64,000 nt of DNA from Agrobacterium tumefaciens (GTDB taxonomy: Bacteria > Pseudomonadota > Alphaproteobacteria > Rhizobiales > Rhizobiaceae): the NCBI RefSeq assembly GCF_017726655.1, contig NZ_CP072308.1, positions 1,426,001 through 1,490,000 of the forward strand. The letters run 5' to 3'. The position numbers and the translations under genes are program-made. Under the pieces are notes generated by a model, which was given only the letters and a program-made list of their open reading frames with translations, searched no databases and had not been told where the DNA came from. Every line of letters begins with the position of its first letter. Positions within the stretch are counted from its first letter, which is position 1. Shown here piece by piece: positions 11,077 to 19,371 of the stretch.

Positions 11077-11304
11077 ATGAGCAAACAGACGGCCATCCGC
11101 CTCCCGGATGAGACCTACGAGCGGCTGAAAGCGCTGTCTGAGCGCACCGGCCGCACATCCGCCTATTATATCCGCGAGGCGATCGAGAAACATATCGAGG
11201 ATATGGAAGACCTCTATCTTGCCGAAGAGGCAACGCGGCGCATCCAGCGCGGAGAATCGAAGGTTATAAGCGCCGAGGAGTTCTGGCGTGATCTGGACAA
11301 TTGA
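11077..11304 (+). CDS. Ribbon-helix-helix antitoxin (RelB/CopG type)
   Basis: 75-aa DNA-binding antitoxin. The N-terminal SKQTAIRLPDETYERLKAL forms the beta strand and helix of an RHH fold, and RTSAYYIREAIEKHI the second helix; the C-terminal part (ESKVISAEEFWRDLDN) should bind and neutralise the toxin. ATG at 11077 follows GGAAAGGA. Its 3' end overlaps the toxin start by 17 bp. As in other type II pairs, the antitoxin probably represses its own promoter. Confidence 0.88.
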   Translation: MSKQTAIRLPDETYERLKALSERTGRTSAYYIREAIEKHIEDMEDLYLAEEATRRIQRGESKVISAEEFWRDLDN

Positions 11305-11557
11305 ATATCACACGCTTGTCCAGAAAGAGATGCGCAAGATAAATCCGGAAGTGCGCCGGCGTATCCGCAGCTTTCTCCATGAAAGGCTGGCGGCGCTGGA
11401 CGACCCGCGCCAAACCGGCGCGGCCCTTCAGGGTTCCGAACTCGGGAATTTCTGGCGCTACCGGGTGGGAGACTACCGCATCATCTGCGATATACAGGAC
11501 CACAAGCTGGTCGTGCTGGTGGTCGAAATCGGCCATCGTCGCGAAATTTACCGTTAG
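11288..11557 (+). CDS. RelE/ParE-family toxin
   Basis: 89-aa type II toxin with the RelE fold: WTIEYHTLVQKEMRKI at the N-terminus, GSELGNFWRYRVGDYRIIC in the core, and VVEIGHRREIYR at the C-terminus, containing the conserved arginine-rich and HRxxIY ends. RelE members cut mRNA on the ribosome whereas ParE members poison gyrase; the sequence favours RelE. Start is GTG at 11288 inside the antitoxin gene. Confidence 0.87.
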   Translation: MIWTIEYHTLVQKEMRKINPEVRRRIRSFLHERLAALDDPRQTGAALQGSELGNFWRYRVGDYRIICDIQDHKLVVLVVEIGHRREIYR

Positions 11558-11563
11558 GCATTC

Positions 11564-12328
11564 ATGATCCTCGAAGCCCTGCAATATGCCGCCACCCGCG
11601 CGGTTACGCCGAAAGAATTCCGGCCGCATATCCGCTATTCCGTCAATCTCTGGGCACGCGCCAACCGCTGCGCCGCCGCCTGGGCGGAGCATGAAAACAA
11701 CAGCCGGCAATTCCTGCTGCAATCGGCGCGAAGGCTGAAGCAGAGGCGGACGGCCGTGGTGCTGGGGTCCGGCCTGCTGCGGGATGTGCCCTATGATGCG
11801 CTGGTAGCGATGTTCGATACCGTCGTTCTGGTCGATCTGGTGCATCTCGCCAGCGTGCAGGCGAAGCTACGTTTCAATGCCAAGAAAAACGTCCGAATCG
11901 CCAATCGCGATCTCTCCGGATTCGATGATCTCATGGCCGGACGACCGGCGGAACCGCTCGATTTCCTGCGGCGCGTGCCCTATCTCGATTTTGTCGTCTC
12001 GGCCAACCTGCTGTCGCAGATCGGCACCGGTGCGCGGCACCGGCTGGAGCGGGAGACATTTACGAACGCGCCTGATGATCTCATGCCAAGGCTCATTCAC
12101 ACGCATCTCGATACGCTGGCCGGTCTGCCCTGCAAGGTCTGTCTGGTGACGGACACGGCCTTCGACGTCATCGGCAAGGATGAAAGCGTTCAGCAGCACG
12201 AAGATTTGATGCATGGCGTCGAGATTAACGCACCTGCTGTCGCGTGGGACTGGCCGCTCGCGCCCTTCGGGGAGGAAAGTCGGGATTATCGCATCGTGCA
12301 TCATGTCATTGCGCGGGAAATGACATGA
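11564..12328 (+). CDS. Conserved hypothetical protein, Rossmann-like
   Basis: 254 aa, 6 bp after the RelE toxin stop and probably co-transcribed with it. Not recognised as a named family. A glycine motif followed by an acidic strand end (TAVVLGSGLLRDV then TVVLVDLVHL, residues about 64-95) resembles motifs I and II of S-adenosylmethionine-dependent methyltransferases. Further on are PYLDFVVSANLLSQIGTGAR and HTHLDTLAGLPCKVCLVTD, consistent with a methyltransferase-like sheet. No signal peptide or membrane segment. Whether it belongs functionally to the toxin-antitoxin pair is unknown. Confidence 0.7.
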   Translation: MILEALQYAATRAVTPKEFRPHIRYSVNLWARANRCAAAWAEHENNSRQFLLQSARRLKQRRTAVVLGSGLLRDVPYDALVAMFDTVVLVDLVHLASVQAKLRFNAKKNVRIANRDLSGFDDLMAGRPAEPLDFLRRVPYLDFVVSANLLSQIGTGARHRLERETFTNAPDDLMPRLIHTHLDTLAGLPCKVCLVTDTAFDVIGKDESVQQHEDLMHGVEINAPAVAWDWPLAPFGEESRDYRIVHHVIAREMT

Positions 12329-12353
12329 TCGCCACACGCCTTGCATCTAGAGC

Positions 12354-13271
12354 CTACAACCCCGCAAGACCGGCTTTGTAGTCCTCCGAAGCCGCCCGGC
12401 TGAGGCGCTCTAGTTCCATCGCCGCCCGGCTGGTGTGGCGTTCCTTGTGGCGCAACAAAGCGAAGTTGCGGGCCGGTAGATCGATACCTGAGCGGACCAG
12501 CAGTCCCTGCCGCAGGAACAGAGATGCGACGGAGGAAGAGACGGCGGTTGCCGCACCGCCGGAACGAGCCGCCATCACCACCGCCTCATTGGATGGCAAT
12601 TCCAGCATGACGGACAACTCCGCGGGGTCCACCCCCATCTGCCGCACCGCCGCCTCAAAGGCGGAGCGCGTGCCGGAGCCCTGCTCACGCAACACCCATG
12701 ACGTGCCATGGAGCATGTCCAGCGAGGTGAGATACCGACCGTCGGCAAAGGGATGGGCCGAACCGGTGACGACCAGCAGTTTGTCCGACACAACGGGCTG
12801 CACCATCAATGCCGGCTCGTCGATCTTGCCTTCGATGAAACCGACCTCCGCCAGACCCTCCAGCACGGCCTGCGTTACCGTCCTGGTATTGCCGATATCC
12901 AGCCGGACCGTGACGCCGGGATAGAGTTTTTTGAACTGCATCAGGATCGGCGGCAGCCAGTAGCTGGCAATGGTCTGGCTGGCGCAGACGGTGATTTCGC
13001 CCCGCGTCAGCCCGCCCATTTCCGAGAGGATCAATTCGGCATTGCGCACACGCGCCAGCGTGGCCCTGGCTTCGCCTAGAAACGCACGGCCACTTTCGGT
13101 CAGCTCGATATTGCGGCCGACGCGGTGGAACAACTCGACATTATAAAAAGCTTCAAGATTTTTGATGGCGGAGCTGACGGCGGAGGCTGTCAAACCGATG
13201 GCTTCGGCGGCCCTTGTCAGGTGCTCGCGTTCGGCAACAGCGATGAAGATGCGGAGTTGTTCAAAGGTCAT
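12354..13271 (-). CDS. LysR-family regulator, divergent from the YeiH-type transporter
   Basis: 305 aa with an N-terminal winged helix-turn-helix (MTFEQLRIFIAVAEREHL, then LTASAVSSAIKNLEAF) and a C-terminal periplasmic-binding-like effector domain. Divergence from a YeiH gene mirrors the YeiE-YeiH pair of enterobacteria, where the LysR protein responds to sulfite or related sulfur compounds; the ligand here is an inference. A palindromic site lies immediately before its start, suggesting autoregulation. Confidence 0.88.
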   Translation of the reverse strand: MTFEQLRIFIAVAEREHLTRAAEAIGLTASAVSSAIKNLEAFYNVELFHRVGRNIELTESGRAFLGEARATLARVRNAELILSEMGGLTRGEITVCASQTIASYWLPPILMQFKKLYPGVTVRLDIGNTRTVTQAVLEGLAEVGFIEGKIDEPALMVQPVVSDKLLVVTGSAHPFADGRYLTSLDMLHGTSWVLREQGSGTRSAFEAAVRQMGVDPAELSVMLELPSNEAVVMAARSGGAATAVSSSVASLFLRQGLLVRSGIDLPARNFALLRHKERHTSRAAMELERLSRAASEDYKAGLAGL

Positions 13272-13300
13272 TATCGTTCATTCGATTTTATCGAACGATA
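13272..13300. promoter_or_regulatory. Candidate LysR operator between the regulator and the YeiH gene
   Basis: Nested inverted repeats: TATCGTTC (13272-13279) with GAACGATA (13293-13300), and inside them TTCGAT-TTT-ATCGAA (13281-13295), which fits the T-N11-A LysR box. It abuts the LysR start codon in the 81-bp divergent gap. Confidence 0.6.
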
Positions 13301-13352
13301 TATGCCAGATTATTTGATGGAATAAAACAGGCAGCTGCGGCAGGGTTTACCC

Positions 13353-14396
13353 ATGGCACATCATCGCACCCTCGCTCACCCCGTCCAATTTTCGCTTCGC
13401 TGGCTAACCCCGCTTTTGCCGGGAATTGTCATCTGCGCGGCGGTCAGCTGCGCCGCCATTCTGGCGGAGCGCTTTCAGGTGCGGCTTGCGGGCCACGCGT
13501 GGCTTGGCGATCTGGTGCTTGCCATTCTGATCGGCACGCTTGTGCGTTCGCTGGTGTCGCTGCCTTCAGTCGCTGCGGCCGGCATTAAATTCAGCGCAAA
13601 GACACTGCTTGAAATCGCGGTGGCGCTTCTCGGCGCGTCTCTCAGCCTCTCCATCCTCAAGGGCGCCGGCGGTCTGCTGATTGGCGGCATTGCGCTGATC
13701 GTGGCGCTGTCGCTTGTCGTCAGCTATGCCGCCGGGCGGATGCTGGGCCTGCCGCCCAGGCTCGCGACGCTGATTGCCTGCGGTAATTCCATCTGCGGCA
13801 ATTCCGCCATAGCAGCTGCGGCGCCCGCCATCGGCGCGAAACCAGAAGACGTCGCCGCCTCGATCGCCTTCACTGCCGTTCTCGGTGTCGTCGCCGTGCT
13901 TTTGATGCCGTTCCTGCCACAGCTGCTCGGGCTTGATGCCACCCAATACGGCATTTTCGCCGGGCTCACGGTTTATGCCGTGCCGCAGGTGCTGGCCGCG
14001 ACCGCACCGCTTGGCGCCGTGGCCGTGCAGACGGGCACCATCGTCAAGCTCATCCGCGTGCTGATGCTGGGACCTGTGATTGCCGCCCTTTCCGTTATCC
14101 ACGGCCGGTCGGACACGGGAGGCCTCAAGCTTCAGCAGATGGTTCCGTGGTTCATCGTCGTTTTCATTTTGATGATCATGGCCCGCTCCTTCGGCCTTAT
14201 TCCCGGGGTCCTGCTCTCTCCTATCGCCACGGTCTCCAACATCCTCACCATCATGTCGATGGCAGCTCTGGGTCTGTCGGTCGATATTCGTAGCCTGCGC
14301 CATGCCGGCGGCAAGGTCATCATCGCGGCAAGCCTGTCGCTGCTGCTGCTGGGAATTCTGAGCTTCGGCCTGATCGTGCTGACCCAGACGGCCTGA
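13353..14396 (+). CDS. YeiH-family putative sulfur-anion exporter
   Basis: 347-aa integral membrane protein (UPF0324/YeiH, PSE family) with about ten hydrophobic helices. Conserved stretches: LVLAILIGTLVRS, GIKFSAKTLLEIAVALLGA, and the repeated NSICGNSAIAAAAPAI motif near the middle. Relatives are proposed sulfate or sulfonate exporters. Expressed divergently from the LysR gene at 12354, which probably controls it. Confidence 0.86.
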   Translation: MAHHRTLAHPVQFSLRWLTPLLPGIVICAAVSCAAILAERFQVRLAGHAWLGDLVLAILIGTLVRSLVSLPSVAAAGIKFSAKTLLEIAVALLGASLSLSILKGAGGLLIGGIALIVALSLVVSYAAGRMLGLPPRLATLIACGNSICGNSAIAAAAPAIGAKPEDVAASIAFTAVLGVVAVLLMPFLPQLLGLDATQYGIFAGLTVYAVPQVLAATAPLGAVAVQTGTIVKLIRVLMLGPVIAALSVIHGRSDTGGLKLQQMVPWFIVVFILMIMARSFGLIPGVLLSPIATVSNILTIMSMAALGLSVDIRSLRHAGGKVIIAASLSLLLLGILSFGLIVLTQTA

Positions 14397-14410
14397 CTTG
14401 AGGTCGACCG

Positions 14411-14854
14411 TTATTTCCCGGCGCTGACCGTTAGAGTGTAATGCGCCCCCAGCCCGCGGCGCGGCGAACCCAAAATGAGCGTCGGGCGGATGAGCCACTC
14501 CGTGTCAGCTTTCGGAGTCAAAGTCGCGATCTTGCCCTGGGAATCGCTGAAGAAGATCGCATCCTCATCCGGCGTCGAAAAATCGAATATCGCCATCAGA
14601 ACGAATTCGCTGGAGGCGGCAAGCTCGATCTTCACCGTCTCACCCGCCTTCACCTTCAGGCGATAGACATCGCCGCGCCCGCGCCGGGTCCAGCCATCGA
14701 GCTTCAGCGGTCCGGCGGGCGGCAGCGCCACTTCTTTCAGCCTTTCGCCATCGTCGAGCCAGATGCCGTCGACATTGCGTGCTTCGGCAAAGGATGGATG
14801 CGGCAGCGCGGCGACAGACATCGTGAGCGCCAGGAGAAGGGCGGTTACCTTCAT
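14411..14854 (-). CDS. Secreted hypothetical protein
   Basis: 147 aa with a signal peptide (MKVTALLLALTMSVAAL, cleavage near SFA-EA). The mature part is beta-rich: GDVYRLKVKAGETVKIEL and SSEFVLMAIFDF resemble a pre-peptidase C-terminal-like beta sandwich, which is a weak fold guess. ATG at 14854 overlaps the tag stop by 4 bp, so it is translationally coupled to the DNA glycosylase gene although no functional link is evident. Periplasmic location expected. Confidence 0.7.
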   Translation of the reverse strand: MKVTALLLALTMSVAALPHPSFAEARNVDGIWLDDGERLKEVALPPAGPLKLDGWTRRGRGDVYRLKVKAGETVKIELAASSEFVLMAIFDFSTPDEDAIFFSDSQGKIATLTPKADTEWLIRPTLILGSPRRGLGAHYTLTVSAGK

Positions 14855-15480
14855 GGACGTACAAACTCCCGCCGCATGACCTCTATCGGCTGGCGGCAAT
14901 GACAGCCTTCGATATGATCGTTGACCATACCCATGGCCTGCATGAATGCATAGACGGTTGTCGGGCCGACGAAGGTCCAGCCCCGCTTTTTCAGATCCTT
15001 GGAAAGACGGATGGATGCGGCGCTGGTGGGGTTGGCCCTTAACGTCGCATAGTCCAGCCTTTGCGGCCTTTCTGCGGCGGAGGGTTCGAAGCCCCAGAAA
15101 TATCGGGCGAGCGAGCCGAACTCATCGCGCAATAGCACGGCGCGGCGGGCATTGTTGATGGTTGAAACGATCTTGCCGCGATGGCGGATGATGCCCTTGT
15201 CAGCAAGGCAACGCTCGATATCGGCCTCCTTGAACTCCGCCACTTTTTCGAACTCGAAATTGGCGAAGGCACGACGAAAGGCCTCGCGCTTGCGCAGGAC
15301 CGTCAGCCAGGAAAGGCCGGATTGAAACCCTTCGAGGCAAATCTTCTCGAACAGGCGGCGATCATCGGTGACGGGATAGCCCCATTCCTCGTCGTGATAA
15401 CGGCTGTAATCGTCCAGCCCCTGTTGCCAGAAGCACCGGACAAGGCCGTCAGCCCCCGTTTCAAGTCCCGCTTCAACCAT
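14851..15480 (-). CDS. tag: DNA-3-methyladenine glycosylase I
   Basis: Removes 3-methyladenine from alkylated DNA, starting base-excision repair. About 209 aa. Features: RCFWQQGLDDYSRYHDEEWG (zinc and base-pocket region with the conserved Cys and EWG), FEKICLEGFQSGLSWLTVL, and the C-terminal WTFVGPTTVYAFMQAMGMVN helix plus HIEGCHCR, giving the zinc His/Cys ligands. ATG at 15480 has AAGGGTGG eight bases upstream; a GTG at 15492 is the alternative. Followed by a small secreted-protein gene in overlap. Confidence 0.94.
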   Translation of the reverse strand: MVEAGLETGADGLVRCFWQQGLDDYSRYHDEEWGYPVTDDRRLFEKICLEGFQSGLSWLTVLRKREAFRRAFANFEFEKVAEFKEADIERCLADKGIIRHRGKIVSTINNARRAVLLRDEFGSLARYFWGFEPSAAERPQRLDYATLRANPTSAASIRLSKDLKKRGWTFVGPTTVYAFMQAMGMVNDHIEGCHCRQPIEVMRREFVRP

Positions 15481-15714
15481 TCCTGAAACCACCCTTTTTC
15501 ACCACCGTCCACAGGCGCGCAACGAGCTCACTTACCACTCATTCACCACGTTTCAAAACCGCCTGCTAACCCTAGAATCAGCTTTCTTTAATCAAGCGCT
15601 TTTTAATGAACAGCCATTTACGATTCGCTGGCGTCAAGGTGCGAACGTGTCCGGGAAAGCGGGAGAATTCCCGCAGGTGCATAGTTGCGATATCCCGCAG
15701 AGAGAGTCCACCCG

Positions 15715-16491
15715 ATGACGATGAAGTCCGTTTTTCTGGCGCTGAGCCTCGTTTCCACCCTCGCCGTACCGGCGGCGATCGCCAATGAACGGTATCGCGA
15801 GCGTCCGCCCGTCGTCGTCAGCCCGGACCTCTCGGCGCCCTGGGTCACCCAGCTCGGTGGCCGCGGCAACGTTCGCCCGGTCGTCTATCCGCGCGCACCT
15901 GCCGCACGCCAGCCGTTCTTCCAGCAGCGTCAAACGGCCATGCCGCAGCGCCCCAGTTCCGGCGTCACATCACAGCGCCCGACGCGGGTGCAGAATGCAG
16001 CGGTCCGTCCCAATGCACCGGTGCGCACCCAGATCGCGCCGCAATTCCTGCCGCAGATCGTGACCTACCAGACCACACAAAAGCCCGGCACCATCGTCAT
16101 CGATACGCCGAACCGCTTCCTTTATCTCGTGCTTGCCGATGGCAAGGCTCGGCGTTACGGCGTCGGCGTCGGCAAGCCCGGTTTCGAATGGGCCGGAACA
16201 CACAAGGTGACCCGCAAGGCGGAATGGCCGAGCTGGACACCACCGAAGGAAATGATCACCCGCGAGGCTGCCAAGGGCCATTACCTGCCGGCGTTCATGG
16301 AAGGCGGCCCGGCCAACCCGATGGGCGCGCGCGCCATGTATCTCGGCTCGACGCTTTACCGCATCCACGGCACAAACCAGCCCTGGACAATCGGCAGCAA
16401 CAATTCTTCCGGTTGCATCCGCATGCGCAATGAGGATGTCACCGATCTTTACGAGCGCGTGAACGTCGGAACCACCGTCATAGTGATATGA
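15715..16491 (+). CDS. L,D-transpeptidase (YkuD domain), exported
   Basis: 258 aa. A signal peptide (KSVFLALSLVSTLAVPAAIA) leads to a Pro/Gln/Arg-rich linker (to about residue 115), then a YkuD catalytic domain. The active-site block is HGTNQPWTIGSNNSSGCIRM, with the catalytic Cys present; the residue before the Gly is Ser where many enzymes have His (SHGC). Expected to make 3-3 peptidoglycan cross-links or attach proteins to the wall in the periplasm. Such enzymes are numerous in Rhizobiales, where polar growth depends on them. ATG at 15715 follows AGAGAG. Confidence 0.92.
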   Translation: MTMKSVFLALSLVSTLAVPAAIANERYRERPPVVVSPDLSAPWVTQLGGRGNVRPVVYPRAPAARQPFFQQRQTAMPQRPSSGVTSQRPTRVQNAAVRPNAPVRTQIAPQFLPQIVTYQTTQKPGTIVIDTPNRFLYLVLADGKARRYGVGVGKPGFEWAGTHKVTRKAEWPSWTPPKEMITREAAKGHYLPAFMEGGPANPMGARAMYLGSTLYRIHGTNQPWTIGSNNSSGCIRMRNEDVTDLYERVNVGTTVIVI

Positions 16492-16546
16492 TGGCAACGG
16501 TGGCGTTAATATGCCTGCCTGCAGCCGCCATGGCAGCGCGTCACGT

Positions 16547-16574
16547 TTGAATTGTCGTCCCGGAGCGATACAAT
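16547..16574 (+). promoter_or_regulatory. Sigma-70-like promoter of a probable small RNA
   Basis: TTGAAT (-35, 16547-16552), a 16-bp spacer, and TACAAT (-10, 16569-16574). Predicted start is near 16582. It lies in an intergenic region with no downstream coding frame on this strand, only a terminator about 100 bp on. Confidence 0.6.
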
Positions 16575-16581
16575 CGCTACT

Positions 16582-16687
16582 AGATTGATTTTGCGAGACT
16601 TGGCGGGGGACGCCAGGCGCCGGACCTCTCTTAAAGGATGATGGAACGGCCTTTAAACGGGTGGTCAACTGACCGCCCGTTTTTCGT
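16582..16687 (+). ncRNA. Probable small regulatory RNA
   Basis: About 105 nt bounded by a good promoter and an intrinsic terminator, with no credible reading frame inside. Internal hairpin TGGCG-GGGGA-CGCCA (16601-16615) is followed by a pyrimidine-rich segment ACCTCTCTT and then AAAGGATGATGG. The layout (short hairpin, unstructured CU-rich stretch, terminator) suits an Hfq-dependent trans-acting RNA. It resembles the rhizobial alpha-r8 / suhB (MmgR) group from memory; not verified. The alternative is that the hairpin only terminates the L,D-transpeptidase gene. Confidence 0.5.
16655..16687 (+). terminator. Intrinsic terminator of the small RNA / L,D-transpeptidase
   Basis: Stem AAACGGGTGGTCA pairing with TGACCGCCCGTTT (one G-T pair), ending in a T run. 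Strong and well formed. Confidence 0.88.
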
Positions 16688-16754
16688 TTTAGGCCAAAGT
16701 TTTCCAGTAGATAGTGAAGCCCGGCTCGCAGAAGAGACAAAGGGAAACGCAGGG

Positions 16755-18059
16755 CTAAAGGGCCGAAAGCCTCGCCGGCTTCGGACCGCCATAGGCCCAG
16801 TCCAGCAGCTCTACCGTGTGCAAGATGGGCATATCCGTGCCGGTTCCGATCTGCGTGATGCAGCCGATATTCCCTGTCGCGATGACATCCGCCCGCGTGG
16901 CCTCAATATTTTTCACCTTGCGCGCCTTCAGCTTTGCCGAAATCTCCGGCTGCAGGATGTTGTAAGTTCCAGCCGAGCCGCAGCACAGGTGCCCTTCCGC
17001 CGGATCACGCACGGTGAAACCCGCAGCCTTCAGCAATTGCTTCGGCGCCATCGTGACTTTCTGGCCATGCTGCATGGAGCAGGCGGAGTGATAGGCAACC
17101 GTCAGCCCCTGGATTGGCTGTTGCGGCAGATCAAGCGAGGCGAGATATTCGGTAATGTCCTTCGCAAGCGCGGAGACTCGTGCGGCCTTTTCGGCATAGG
17201 CCGGATCGAGCCGCAGCATGTGGCCGTAATCCTTGATGGTGGTGCCGCAGCCGGAAGCGGTGATGATGATGGCGTCCAAGCCGCCATGCTCCATCTCCCG
17301 TGTCCAGACATCCACATTGCGCCGCGCCGAAGCCAGCGCCTGCTCCTCCCGGCCCATGTGGTGCACCAGCGAGCCGCAGCACCCCCCACCCTTCGGCACT
17401 ACGACCTCAACACCAAGCCGCGCGAGCAGGCGCAGGGTCGCCTCGTTGATGCCGGGGTCGAGCACGGGCTGGGCGCAACCGGTGAGTATGGCGACGCGCC
17501 CGCGCTTTTCACCTTCGGCTGGTCTCACACCCGGCCTTGCGGATGCGGAAGTCGCCGGAATGGAGGCCGGTGCAAGGGCGAGCATGGATTGCAGAGGCTT
17601 TAGCGCCGGTGCTTTGGCAAACAATCCGGCAAAAGGCCGCGCCATGCGAGCGAGATGCAGGGCAAGGCGGAAACGGGCGGGGTGCGGCAGGATGGCAACC
17701 AGCAGATTCCGGATCAACCGATCCCAAAAGGGGCGCTTGTATGTCTGTTCGATATGGGTGCGGGCATGATCGATCAGATGCATGTAGTCCACGCCGGAGG
17801 GACAGGTGGTGGTGCAGGCAAGGCAGGAAAGACAGCGGTCGATATGGGTGACGACCTCCCGGTCAGCCGGACGGCTGTTTTCCAGCATGTCCTTGATGAG
17901 GTAGATGCGGCCGCGCGGGCTGTCCAGCTCGTTGCCAAGCGTGACATAGGTGGGACAGGTGGCGGTGCAGAAGCCGCAATGCACACATTTGCGCAGGATT
18001 TTTTCGGATTCCGCCACATGCGGATCGGCCAGCTGCTCAGGCGTGAAGGATGTTTGCAT
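16755..18059 (-). CDS. glcF: Glycolate oxidase iron-sulfur subunit
   Basis: 434-aa electron-transfer subunit of the membrane-associated glycolate oxidase, which turns glycolate into glyoxylate. Two 4Fe-4S motifs near the N-terminus: CVHCGFCTATCP and CLSCLACTTTCP. Two CCG domains follow, seen as GGGCCGSLVHHMG and HLCCGSAGTYNI. Third gene of glcD-glcE-glcF, starting 3 bp after glcE. The full GlcDEF set is present, so the complex should be functional. Confidence 0.95.
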   Translation of the reverse strand: MQTSFTPEQLADPHVAESEKILRKCVHCGFCTATCPTYVTLGNELDSPRGRIYLIKDMLENSRPADREVVTHIDRCLSCLACTTTCPSGVDYMHLIDHARTHIEQTYKRPFWDRLIRNLLVAILPHPARFRLALHLARMARPFAGLFAKAPALKPLQSMLALAPASIPATSASARPGVRPAEGEKRGRVAILTGCAQPVLDPGINEATLRLLARLGVEVVVPKGGGCCGSLVHHMGREEQALASARRNVDVWTREMEHGGLDAIIITASGCGTTIKDYGHMLRLDPAYAEKAARVSALAKDITEYLASLDLPQQPIQGLTVAYHSACSMQHGQKVTMAPKQLLKAAGFTVRDPAEGHLCCGSAGTYNILQPEISAKLKARKVKNIEATRADVIATGNIGCITQIGTGTDMPILHTVELLDWAYGGPKPARLSAL

Positions 18060-18062
18060 GGT

Positions 18063-19277
18063 TCAGACGGCCCTTTCCATCGTCACGGCCATCTTGCCGG
18101 GATTGAAGATGCTCACGGGATCGAGCTTCTCCTTGATACGCGCGGAAAGCAGCGCCTCCGCCGCCGGGCGCGGTTCGAAGGCAGCGACTTTGGCGCGCAC
18201 AGCATCGCTCGCCCTAACCAGCGTGGCATGGCCGCCGCCGAGCGCGCGGATGGCGCCGCGCAGCAGATCGGCTTCGGGATCCGCCTCCATCTGCATCCAG
18301 ACCAGGCCGCCCTGCCAGTCATAGAAGGCGTCGATGCCCGCCTCCAGGCGCAGCGCCGCAACAAGCTGGTGACCCATTGAAGGCGCTACCGAGACTTTCC
18401 AGAGCGGCTTGGCGGCTTGACCGGCATAGGGCGCGACATCCCGGACCTGCCGCCACAAAAGACCGCTTTCCTCGCCCTCCAGCAGCGCCCAGGGTCCGAC
18501 ACGATCCATGACCGACAGGAGTTTCGCCGTGCGGGCCTCCACCGAAGCGGCAAGGCCTTCCAGACGCAGAATGGTAGCCGGCCCTTCCGGCAAGGCGCCA
18601 TCGATAAAGCGGGAACGCACGCTTTCAGGCAGATGCGCGGCACCGGAGACCTCGACGCTCATGGCCATTGCCGCCGCCATGATGCGTGTCGCCGCCTCGT
18701 CATCAAGACCGGATACGACAACGGTTTTTTCGACGGGCGGTTTCGGCAATATGCGGAACGTGACTTCGGTGAGGAAACCCAGCGTGCCGAAAGAGCCCGC
18801 GAGAAACTTCGTCAGATCTAGCCCGGTGACATTCTTCATTACCCGGCCGCCGGCCTTGATGATCTCGCCGTTACCATTGACGAAACGGACGCCCAAAAGG
18901 CTGTCGCGCGCCGCGCCCGCCACATACCGGCGCGGACCGGAAACATTGGCGGCAAAGACGCCGCCGATGGTCGGTTCGCCATGGGTGCCCATGATCGGAC
19001 GATGGTCCATCGGCTCGAAGGCCATCATCTGGCGGTTTTCCGCCAGCGCCGCTTCGACCGTTGCGAGCGGGGTGCCGGCCTTGGCCGTTATGACCATTTC
19101 GGCTGGTACATAGGAAACGATACCGTTCATCGCACGGGAGGTCAGCGCGGTCTCCGCCGCCACCGTATTGCCGAAGCCGGAGCGAGTGTTGCCGCCGAAA
19201 ATTTTGAGCGGGGTATTGCGAGCTGCATGATCGCGGACGATATCGGCGACCTGGGTTTCTGCGTAGGGCGTCAGCAT
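18063..19277 (-). CDS. glcE: Glycolate oxidase FAD-binding subunit
   Basis: 404 aa. Contains a PCMH-type FAD-binding fold: ITAKAGTPLATVEAAL, GEPTIGGVFAANVSGPRRY, and GRVMKNVTGLDLTKFLAGS. Works with GlcD and GlcF. ATG at 19277 was preferred over a TTG seven codons upstream. It sits between glcD (95-bp gap, containing a palindromic repeat) and glcF (adjacent). Confidence 0.94.
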   Translation of the reverse strand: MLTPYAETQVADIVRDHAARNTPLKIFGGNTRSGFGNTVAAETALTSRAMNGIVSYVPAEMVITAKAGTPLATVEAALAENRQMMAFEPMDHRPIMGTHGEPTIGGVFAANVSGPRRYVAGAARDSLLGVRFVNGNGEIIKAGGRVMKNVTGLDLTKFLAGSFGTLGFLTEVTFRILPKPPVEKTVVVSGLDDEAATRIMAAAMAMSVEVSGAAHLPESVRSRFIDGALPEGPATILRLEGLAASVEARTAKLLSVMDRVGPWALLEGEESGLLWRQVRDVAPYAGQAAKPLWKVSVAPSMGHQLVAALRLEAGIDAFYDWQGGLVWMQMEADPEADLLRGAIRALGGGHATLVRASDAVRAKVAAFEPRPAAEALLSARIKEKLDPVSIFNPGKMAVTMERAV

Positions 19278-19309
19278 GCGATTGTTGCCTTCGAGCAAGT
19301 GATACCCCG

Positions 19310-19329
19310 CTCTGCCCTGCCGGGCAGAG
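19310..19329. repeat. Small palindrome in the glcD-glcE gap
   Basis: CTCTGCCC-TGCC-GGGCAGAG. The flanks (CCCCG before, GGGGGTG after) and core match the tips of the larger inverted repeat at 46975-47124, so it looks like a shortened relative of that family. Confidence 0.6.
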
Positions 19330-19371
19330 GGGGGTGAGCCACATCCTCCAACGCCATAAATCTCACACTCA

